From a virus, in IMG/VR virus record IMGVR_UViG_3300013094_000303, positions 1-22,247 of that record: a stretch of DNA of 22,247 nucleotides. One strand, given 5' to 3'. The notes under the pieces are model-generated. The model worked only from the letters and a program-made list of their open reading frames with translations. It was not told the origin of the DNA and did no database searches. A program made the translations under genes and the position numbers. Below are positions 12,917-19,235 of this stretch, piece after piece (position 1 is the stretch's first letter; every line of letters begins with the position of its first letter).

Positions 12917-13168
12917 AGATTTTGGAGCTCTTTATAGAAATATAAAGATGTTAATCTGGTGAATTGTCTGGAACCCTTTAATATGGGAATCAGCAGCCAA
13001 GCTTAGGAAGCGAAAAAAGTACTAAGAAGGTTCAACGACTAATCCTTGAGAATCGCAATCAATAAAAGGGACACGAGCGCCGGACACCGTGTAGGTGATG
13101 ATATAGTCTGAACATTGTAGGAAACTACGAGAACTAAAGGATAAAGAGCCTTTAGGATAACAAATTTG
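12917..13168 (+). ncRNA. Compact group I intron in nrdA
   Basis: A 252-nt ORF-less group I intron. P1 pairs exon GCTCT (12912-12916) with GGAGC (12924-12928), giving the required U.G pair at the 5' splice site. P10 pairs GATTTT (12918-12923) with the 3' exon GAAATC (13169-13174). P3 is CCCTTT (12974-12979) with AAAGGG (13065-13070). P5-like hairpin: GCTT with AAGC near 13001-13012. P7 and its extension: GTTCA-AC-GACTA (13030-13041) with TAGTC-TGAAC (13104-13113). P8: ACACG (13071-13075) with CGTGT (13088-13092). P9: GTAG-GAAA-CTAC (13117-13128). A further hairpin joins CTAAAGG (13134-13140) and CCTTTAG (13149-13155). The last base is the expected G (13168). The GATATAGTCTG core resembles the T4 td intron. 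Confidence 0.92.
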
Positions 13169-14146
13169 GAAATCGTTCTACATACCGATGAACAACATTC
13201 ATTTGTGTGCTGTTTGAGCTCTTTGAACCTGGCAAAATACGATGAATGGAAAGACACTGATTTGGTGTATACAGCAACTTGGTTCTTGGACGGTGTACTT
13301 GAAGAATTCATCCAACGTGCAAAAGGTCTCAAAGGATTCGACAACGCTATCCGTTCTGCACAAAAAGGTAGAGCGCTTGGATTGGGAGTTCTTGGATGGC
13401 ACACTTACTTACAAAAGAAAGGAATACCGTTTGAAGGATTGACCGCACAGTTCGAGACTCGAAAGATATTTTCACAAATGAAGATCGAGAGCGAAAGAGG
13501 CAGCCGAGACCTTGCGAGCGAATTTGGTGAACCGCTTTGGTGCCGCGACACAGGTATGAGAAATACACACCTACGAGCAATCGCTCCTACTGTCACTAAC
13601 TCAAAACTTAGCGGTGATGTTAGCTCAGGAGTTGAACCTTGGATCGCAAATGTGTTTACTGAACAAACAGCAAAAGGCACCTTCATTCGTAAGAATCCTG
13701 AATTGGAAAGAATGTTGAAAAAGATTGGTAAGAACACAAAAGAGACTTGGGACAAAATTCTCGAAGATGAAGGATCGGTACAAGACTTGGATTTTCTTGA
13801 TGAGTGGGTTTACCTCGATGGCAAAGTGGTCGAAAAGTCCAGCGTCGTTGACGAAATATCTTTGGCAAGAACTTTTTCCGTCAAAGATGTATATAAGACA
13901 TTCAAGGAGATTAACCAACTGGAACTTGTAAAGCAAGGAGGAATCCGTCAACAATACATTGACCAATCCGTTTCTCTTAACTTGGCATTTCCTTCAGTGG
14001 CAGAACCCAAGTGGATCAACCAAGTGCATTTGGAAGCGTGGAAACAAGGCATCAAAACTTTGTATTACATGAGAACCGAAAGTGTGCTTAGAGGTGATAT
14101 AGCAGCAAGAGCGACTGATCCAAACTGTGTTAGCTGCGAAGGGTGA
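13169..14146 (+). CDS. nrdA: NrdA C-terminal part (exon 2)
   Basis: This stretch encodes 325 residues, starting with EIVLHTDEQHSFVCCLSSLNL. The Glu at the start corresponds to E. coli Glu441, and the first Cys of VCC to the redox Cys462. Further on are a central barrel region with GLGVLGWHTYLQ, and near the end T-L-Y-Y-M-R-T with the two radical-transfer tyrosines (E. coli Tyr730/731). The C-terminal tail NCVSCEG has the Cys pair used for re-reduction. It is in frame with exon 1, because the intron length is a multiple of three. A TTG at 13166-13168 could be mistaken for a start, but it is the intron's last three bases. Expression needs intron removal and then trans-splicing with the N half. 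Confidence 0.93.
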   Translation, partial: EIVLHTDEQHSFVCCLSSLNLAKYDEWKDTDLVYTATWFLDGVLEEFIQRAKGLKGFDNAIRSAQKGRALGLGVLGWHTYLQKKGIPFEGLTAQFETRKIFSQMKIESERGSRDLASEFGEPLWCRDTGMRNTHLRAIAPTVTNSKLSGDVSSGVEPWIANVFTEQTAKGTFIRKNPELERMLKKIGKNTKETWDKILEDEGSVQDLDFLDEWVYLDGKVVEKSSVVDEISLARTFSVKDVYKTFKEINQLELVKQGGIRQQYIDQSVSLNLAFPSVAEPKWINQVHLEAWKQGIKTLYYMRTESVLRGDIAARATDPNCVSCEG

Positions 14147-14159
14147 TAAATAACATGAT

Positions 14160-14804
14160 ATGGCAATTAAGATAACATCAGGTGCAATTGTACAAATGAT
14201 TAAGCCATCGAAAGCATACTTTGCTCTCGATGAGCTTAATTCTCATGTCCAGGGATGGATCGAACCACTAAAGGTTGGACCATTCTGGATCATGTACAAA
14301 GAAAATTCAAAAGACGAAGGAGCTGAATATAACCAGATCGCGTCTTTTTTCTTTGATGTCCCGATGTATGGGACGGTATTGATAGTTCCACCTCAGCAAA
14401 TGCCCGTCGAATGGGAGTTGCTCGATGAATCGGATTTGCGATACACAGCAGATCAAATCGATGCTGGATTTCTTACATCTCTACAGAATTCTTTGGAAAT
14501 GTACAGGACATTGAACACACAGTCAATCAATTCAGTCTTACCAAAAGAGGAGTGGTCGTACAAACCCGTCGAATATTTGGATGAAGAATCCGCAAACTTT
14601 TTCAATGGCGCATATCAAAAAATCATAGACCAAAAGAACACAGCCAAGATTTTGTACGAGGATTCCGAAACTATACTAAGGACGGAGAGCATCGAAGACA
14701 AAATTAAGACGCTACAGCTGATGATCGACTATTATATCGAGCAGGAAGAATACGAAAAGTGTGCTGCGTTGAAAAATTATATAGCCGAGATTGAACAAAA
14801 ATAA
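14160..14804 (+). CDS. DUF3846-like protein with C-terminal UVR-type motif
   Basis: The protein has 214 residues. Residues 15-80 (ALDELNSHVQGWIEP, then WIMYKENSKDEGAEYNQIA and G-T-V-L-I-V) fit the DUF3846 pattern of phage proteins: a strand-helix-strand core with V-x-G-x-I-E, an N-x-x-A segment and a closing G-x-x-L-I-V. The last 35 residues (IKTLQLMIDYYIEQEEYEKCAALKNYIAEIE) match the UVR motif, a helical hairpin first known from UvrB/UvrC and used for protein contacts. The function is unknown; the combination suggests an adaptor. The gene starts 13 bases after nrdA. The sequence just upstream includes GATAAATA, seven bases before the start. Confidence 0.75.
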   Translation: MAIKITSGAIVQMIKPSKAYFALDELNSHVQGWIEPLKVGPFWIMYKENSKDEGAEYNQIASFFFDVPMYGTVLIVPPQQMPVEWELLDESDLRYTADQIDAGFLTSLQNSLEMYRTLNTQSINSVLPKEEWSYKPVEYLDEESANFFNGAYQKIIDQKNTAKILYEDSETILRTESIEDKIKTLQLMIDYYIEQEEYEKCAALKNYIAEIEQK

Positions 14805-14878
14805 TTTTTCTGGTTCAAACTAATTGTTTATAATTGTTCTATCAATAAGATTGATATTCAAAAAATAAAAAACAGATT

Positions 14879-15505
14879 ATGAACAAAGTCGTTCTCAGCT
14901 ACGAAAATTTTATCAATGAGTCACAAGGTACTCTTTTTGGTAACATGGATGAATATATTGATAGATTTAAAAATGTCCCTGGATTCGAAGTAGGTGAATA
15001 CCTTCCAAGAGTTGCTGGAACTCCGGGTGAATTCCCAGAAATTGATTCAAAAGGCAACTGGAAAACTGACGGATGGAACTACACATCTATCAGAACATAT
15101 ACACAAAACGAGTTCAAAAATTCTAGAGAAGTCCTAAACATGTTCTTGGATAAAGTAATTGGTCCAAACAAAAAAGAATGGAAGACGACGAATCTAAGAA
15201 AACCAAACGGTGCATTTGATTTCCAAAAGAAAGATATGACTGTTGCTATGGAAAAACCAGGATTAGGAATCATATTTTTCTATTGCTGGGATGCAGCAGG
15301 TGACACCACTCGTACACGTAGTAGCACACCATACAAATTCCAAATACGCGGAATGTTCTTAAATGCTGAACAATACTGGGGCGACATAGAAAAATATCCT
15401 GCAGTGAAAACACAACTGGATGACATCTTTGCTTCGAATCGTATGGATGATACAACCTACAAAACAATCATTCGCTACATCGAGAATCGCTACATGGATC
15501 GATAA
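14879..15505 (+). CDS. Capsid-targeted protein of unknown function
   Basis: The 208-residue protein begins MNKVVLSYENFINE|SQ, one of the best matches to the shared capsid-targeting leader, with I-N-E|S cleavage after residue 14. The body has Trp/Tyr-rich segments such as KTDGWNYTSIRTYTQNEF and GLGIIFFYCWDAAGD, and a C-terminal helix ending R-Y-I-E-N-R-Y-M-D-R. I recognise no domain. It is separated from the leader-gene cluster at 134-6367 by about 8.5 kb of replication and nucleotide genes. A 74-base gap with TATAATTG at 14829-14836 precedes it and a strong terminator follows, so it may be its own transcription unit. Confidence 0.8.
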   Translation: MNKVVLSYENFINESQGTLFGNMDEYIDRFKNVPGFEVGEYLPRVAGTPGEFPEIDSKGNWKTDGWNYTSIRTYTQNEFKNSREVLNMFLDKVIGPNKKEWKTTNLRKPNGAFDFQKKDMTVAMEKPGLGIIFFYCWDAAGDTTRTRSSTPYKFQIRGMFLNAEQYWGDIEKYPAVKTQLDDIFASNRMDDTTYKTIIRYIENRYMDR

Positions 15506-15526
15506 TGCCATTTGTGCAAAATATTG

Positions 15527-15554
15527 AAAACTGCTACTATGTAGCAGTTTTTTT
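15527..15554 (+). terminator. Rho-independent terminator
   Basis: AAAACTGCTAC, a three-base loop and GTAGCAGTTTTTTT form an 11-bp stem running into seven T residues, 22 bases after the stop of the leader-bearing gene at 14879-15505. Confidence 0.92.
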
Positions 15555-15569
15555 ATGCGGTATTCTCTG

Positions 15570-15589
15570 TTAACAAAATTTTAACAAAA
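15570..15589 (+). repeat. Pair of TTAACAAAA direct repeats ahead of the helicase gene
   Basis: TTAACAAAA occurs at 15570-15578 and again at 15581-15589, one helical turn apart, between the terminator and the promoter-like element of the helicase gene. It may be a protein-binding site, but A+T-rich low complexity makes chance possible. Confidence 0.35.
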
Positions 15590-15626
15590 ATATTTTTCAA
15601 AAATGATCGAGATTAGGAAAAGTGTT

Positions 15627-15645
15627 TTATATTTGTTATAACAAA
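15627..15645 (+). promoter_or_regulatory. Shared promoter/operator element upstream of helicase
   Basis: TTATATTTGTTATAACAAA contains a perfect -7 type box TATATTTG (15628-15635) overlapping the perfect palindrome TTGTTATAACAA. The identical 19 bases occur ahead of the ligase gene at 17205-17223, both times 13 or 14 bases before the ATG. No TTTG box at the usual distance is visible here, so a phage-specific activator or sigma may be used. Confidence 0.6.
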
Positions 15646-15659
15646 TTAATACTGACATT

Positions 15660-17159
15660 ATGAATACTTCATCTTCTTCTACGCCTACTTACTCCAGCTA
15701 CCAAACAGCAATTTTCGACTTCGTCGAGAAAGGTACTGGTAATGCAGTCGTTAACGCGGTCGCTGGTGCTGGCAAGACCTTTACTATCACAAAGGCTTTG
15801 GAACTTATTCCAAACAACCAATCAGTGTTGTTTCTTGCTTTCAATAAGCACATCGTCGAGGAGCTTAAGGTGAAGCTTTCAAAGCTGAACAAATCCAACG
15901 TGGAAGTAATGACGTTGCATTCATACGGTGCAAAAGTTTTATGGATGAACTCCAAATCACATCTCGATGCTGATAAGATTTGGAAGGTTTGTGACGCTCT
16001 TTATCCTTCTTGGAACGTCAACGAGGAAATCGCTAACGGTTACATCGGCAGAGTTAAGCGCTTGGTTGAATTGGCCAAGCTTAGCCTGGCAACTACCGTT
16101 GATGATTTGTACGATCTTGCTGAAAAGCACGGTATAGAAATCTTCAATGGCGAAGTCGATAATGCTTTGCAGGTGAAGCAGATTACCGATACCAACACAC
16201 GTTCTCATGATTTCAACGATATGATCTACTTTCCGATCCGCCACAACATGCGTTGCAAACAATATGATTGGGTGTTTATCGATGAGTGCCAGGATCTTTC
16301 AGCATGTCAACAAGAGTTGATGAAAAGAGCGATCAAGCCAAACGGTCGTTTCATCGCCGTAGGCGATCCTCACCAATGTATTTATGGATTCGCTGGTGCT
16401 GACGTTGAATCTTTCCGTAAGTTGGCCGCGGTTCCTAATACCGTTACTCTTCCGTTGAGCCTTACATACCGTTGCTCAAAAGCGGTTGTTGCCTTTGCAC
16501 AATCGTTGGTCCCTCACATCGAGGCTTTGGAAACTGCTCCAGAAGGTAACATTCGCCACGATGGCAAAATAGCAGAATTTTCTACGGGTGATATGATACT
16601 TTCCAGGGTCAACCGTCCATTAATTACTTTGTGTATTCAGTTGCTTGCTCAACACACTAAGGCCTATGTAAAAGGTAAGGACATCGGTATGAATTTGATC
16701 AACATGCTGAAGAAGACAAAAAAGGACAATTATGAAGCGGCTATGAAGCACCTTCAAAAAGACCGTCAATTGATGGTGAACAAAATGGTTCGTAAAGGAA
16801 CTCCTCTTGAGGATGCTGAAAATTCTCCTGCCATCAATCACTACAATGAAAAGATGGATGCATTGGACGCTTTAAGTTCTGGCTTAACCAAAGTTTCACA
16901 GGTGATCTCTCGAATCGAGAAAATCTTTTCTGATGATAGCGATGGGATCTGTCTATCAACTGTTCACAAGGCAAAAGGATTGGAAGCCGACAGAGTTTTC
17001 ATCGTTGAACCTGCCATGATGCCTGCACCGTTTGCCAAAAAAGATTGGGAAATGGTTCAAGAAGACAACATTGCTTATGTTGCCTATACCAGGGCCCGCC
17101 AAGAATTGGTGTTCGTTCCTGAAAGTGAATTCACCACTTATGAAAAAAGAAAAAAATAA
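15660..17159 (+). CDS. UvrD/PcrA-like superfamily 1 DNA helicase
   Basis: This 499-residue ATP-driven helicase of superfamily 1A has motif I VAGAGKT at about 34-40 (Walker A), motif II DECQDL at 208-213 (Walker B), motif III GDPHQCIYGFAGAD at 235-248, motif IV-like LTYRCSKAVV at about 268-277, motif V STVHKAKGLEADRVFI at about 433-448 and motif VI VAYTRARQEL near 474. The length is short for UvrD (about 720) and closer to compact phage helicases. T4 uses Dda, also superfamily 1, in replication start and recombination. The role here is probably similar, but the sequence is of the UvrD type. It shares its upstream element with the ligase gene that follows 77 bases later. Confidence 0.94.
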   Translation: MNTSSSSTPTYSSYQTAIFDFVEKGTGNAVVNAVAGAGKTFTITKALELIPNNQSVLFLAFNKHIVEELKVKLSKLNKSNVEVMTLHSYGAKVLWMNSKSHLDADKIWKVCDALYPSWNVNEEIANGYIGRVKRLVELAKLSLATTVDDLYDLAEKHGIEIFNGEVDNALQVKQITDTNTRSHDFNDMIYFPIRHNMRCKQYDWVFIDECQDLSACQQELMKRAIKPNGRFIAVGDPHQCIYGFAGADVESFRKLAAVPNTVTLPLSLTYRCSKAVVAFAQSLVPHIEALETAPEGNIRHDGKIAEFSTGDMILSRVNRPLITLCIQLLAQHTKAYVKGKDIGMNLINMLKKTKKDNYEAAMKHLQKDRQLMVNKMVRKGTPLEDAENSPAINHYNEKMDALDALSSGLTKVSQVISRIEKIFSDDSDGICLSTVHKAKGLEADRVFIVEPAMMPAPFAKKDWEMVQEDNIAYVAYTRARQELVFVPESEFTTYEKRKK

Positions 17160-17204
17160 TTTGAAAAAAGTTCATAAATTATTTTTCTACGTGAACTATT
17201 TGTA

Positions 17205-17223
17205 TTATATTTGTTATAACAAA
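17205..17223 (+). promoter_or_regulatory. Shared promoter/operator element upstream of ligase
   Basis: An exact 19-base copy of the element at 15627-15645, with TATATTTG at 17206-17213 and the palindrome TTGTTATAACAA at 17211-17222. It lies 13 bases ahead of the ligase ATG. Confidence 0.6.
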
Positions 17224-17236
17224 CAAACTCCGTTAT

Positions 17237-19072
17237 ATGTCACAAATCTTTGAATTAGAACAGCTCTACCTACAGGCCAAAGAGGCCTACTACATGGGAA
17301 CAGCTATTATGTCCGATGATGAATTCGATAGAATCGAACAAGAGCTGCTATCTGCAGGGTCTACCGCTCCACATATCGTAGGTGCTGATGATCGCAAAGC
17401 AAAATATACACACCCATCATCAATGTTATCATTGGCCAAGTACCAAGCAACGATCGATGGAATCCCTCCTACAACACAAGCAATCGCTTGGATGCTAAGT
17501 ACAAAAGGCAACATTTTCGAAGCGACCCCAAAGTTCGACGGAAATGCTGCAAACGTGATATACACAAACGGAAAACTTTTACAAGTTCTCTCTCGTGGCG
17601 CCGACAACAAAGGCCGTGATATCACGGACAAAGTAAAACATTCAGTTCCTGCCACAATCGACATCCTTGGTACGGTCGAAATTCGCGGTGAAGTGGTATT
17701 GAAGGTTTCTACTTTCAATGAAAAATATTCAGCTTTCAAAAATCCTCGCAACTTGGTTGCCGGTATTCTTAACCGCGATGATAATCCAGCCGAAACGATT
17801 GCCGACATTGATTTCGTACCGGTCGAAGTTCGTCAACACACCGACAACGGAATCAACTACGTGGATTTTGAAAAGTTCTTATCGACTTGGGAATTCAACA
17901 AACCGTTCATTACCACTTTCAAAGCAAATGATTTCGAAAGTGTCTACAAATTGATGGAGGATTATCGCATCAACAAATCACCGTATCAGCTTGATGGGTT
18001 TGTGATCAAAACCGAAACATCGTTAAGAGCGATCCTTGGAGAAAATTCACACGATCCCAACTGGGCAATCGCAATTAAATTTCCTCCAAAAGAGGCCATT
18101 ACCAAGATCATCAGCATTTCTTGGCAGTACGGAAAAACCGGTGAATTAACTCCGGTCGCTGTGATGGAACCAATTGATTTGGACGGATCAACTGTATCAA
18201 GAGCGGCTCTTTTCAACTATGGATATTTGATCAACAAAGGAGCATGTCCTGGCGCTATCGTGGCCATCGCAAAATCCGGTGATATTATTCCGCAAATCAC
18301 TCGAGTTATTACGGCAGGCGACATCTCAAAAATCAATCACCCTGATAAGTGCCAATGCGGTGCCACACTAAAAATCGAAGGAATACATTTGTTCTGTCCT
18401 TCAGAGGATTGCTCAGTAAAAAACTGGCACAAATTTTATTTAGGCGTAAGATCGTTCGGATTGGATGGCGTAGGTGGTGCTTTAATCCAACAATTTTGGA
18501 AAGCAGGATTCACAAGTCCTTTGGAATTTTTGGATCCTCAAAAAATGGATAGAAAAAGATTGATCAGCCTTGGTGTAAAAGACGGAAAAATCCTAGATAA
18601 TATGTACAAGGAATTGGCAAAAGTCAAGGAACTTCGTCCAAAGGACATCATCATCACAATGGGAATCGATGGTATGGGCAACACGATTGCTACACAATTA
18701 GGAAACTATTTGTCCGACGTCCCTTATGATTTCAAAGGCTTGGAAAAAGCCGTGATTGCAGGATTCGAACCAGGCGGTGCAAAACGTGCTCAATACGAAA
18801 GAATGATCGAACAAGTTAAATCATTCGTCACGATTGTGATGCCTGAAAAAATATCAGCTGATTCAATTGGCTGTGAGTTCACTGGGTCACCTAAATCTGC
18901 TGGTTTCAAAACAAAGGAAGAATTCCTTGCCGCCGCTAAGGCAAAAGGCTACCACCACGCGAGCCTTAAGGATGCAAAGGTGCTTTTTGTCGATGATCTT
19001 AATTCATCCAGCTCAAAAATGACTACCGCTAAAGCAAAAGGTCTTAAGATTATGCTTTACTCAGAATTATAG
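17237..19072 (+). CDS. ligA: NAD-dependent DNA ligase
   Basis: The protein has 611 residues and seals nicks using NAD+ as the AMP donor. Visible parts in order: Ia-like N-terminal helices (residues 1-60); adenylation domain with the nucleophile Lys99 in TPKFDGN, then SRGADNKGRDIT, EIRGEVVLK and QLDGFVIK; OB fold with YGKTGELTPVAVMEPI and GSTVSRA; four-cysteine zinc site (Cys372, 374, 387, 392); helix-hairpin-helix region; and a C-terminal BRCT-like domain from about 545 (FTGSPKSAGFKTKEEFL). That is the full bacterial LigA layout, somewhat shorter than the usual 670. T4 itself uses an ATP-dependent ligase (gene 30), so the NAD enzyme replaces that role here. A strong terminator follows. Confidence 0.97.
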   Translation: MSQIFELEQLYLQAKEAYYMGTAIMSDDEFDRIEQELLSAGSTAPHIVGADDRKAKYTHPSSMLSLAKYQATIDGIPPTTQAIAWMLSTKGNIFEATPKFDGNAANVIYTNGKLLQVLSRGADNKGRDITDKVKHSVPATIDILGTVEIRGEVVLKVSTFNEKYSAFKNPRNLVAGILNRDDNPAETIADIDFVPVEVRQHTDNGINYVDFEKFLSTWEFNKPFITTFKANDFESVYKLMEDYRINKSPYQLDGFVIKTETSLRAILGENSHDPNWAIAIKFPPKEAITKIISISWQYGKTGELTPVAVMEPIDLDGSTVSRAALFNYGYLINKGACPGAIVAIAKSGDIIPQITRVITAGDISKINHPDKCQCGATLKIEGIHLFCPSEDCSVKNWHKFYLGVRSFGLDGVGGALIQQFWKAGFTSPLEFLDPQKMDRKRLISLGVKDGKILDNMYKELAKVKELRPKDIIITMGIDGMGNTIATQLGNYLSDVPYDFKGLEKAVIAGFEPGGAKRAQYERMIEQVKSFVTIVMPEKISADSIGCEFTGSPKSAGFKTKEEFLAAAKAKGYHHASLKDAKVLFVDDLNSSSSKMTTAKAKGLKIMLYSEL

Positions 19073-19087
19073 TAACAGGATATCCAG

Positions 19088-19119
19088 AGTTCCGTAGATG
19101 TATTCTACGGAACTTTTTT
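19088..19119 (+). terminator. Rho-independent terminator after ligase
   Basis: AGTTCCGTAGA and TCTACGGAACT form an 11-bp perfect stem with a five-base loop, followed by six T residues, 15 bases after the ligase stop. Confidence 0.93.
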
Positions 19120-19151
19120 GTGTTTTATTGGTGTACTAATTACAAAAAAAT

Positions 19152-19180
19152 TAGAATGTCTAGAATGTCATTAGAATGAC
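19152..19180 (+). repeat. Three TAGAATGTC-type repeats ahead of the topoisomerase genes
   Basis: TAGAATGTC occurs at 19152-19160 and 19161-19169, and TAGAATGAC at 19172-19180. The last copy forms an inverted repeat with the preceding bases (GTCATT-AG-AATGAC, 19167-19180). The gap between the ligase terminator and the topoisomerase start contains no gene. The repeats may be an operator or another protein-binding site. Confidence 0.45.
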
Positions 19181-19235
19181 ACAAAAAACTATTGGGTGGC
19201 GCATGTATAAAATACTATAAAGATATACATACTGA

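Noticed and set aside
13166-13168. TTG as the start of an independent NrdA C-terminal gene
   Set aside because: These bases are the last three of the group I intron; P1 and P10 pairings and the CS-EI junction place the exon start at 13169.
14145-14152. GATAAATA as a late promoter for the gene at 14160
   Set aside because: It overlaps the nrdA stop and lies only seven bases from the start codon, too close for a promoter driving that ATG.
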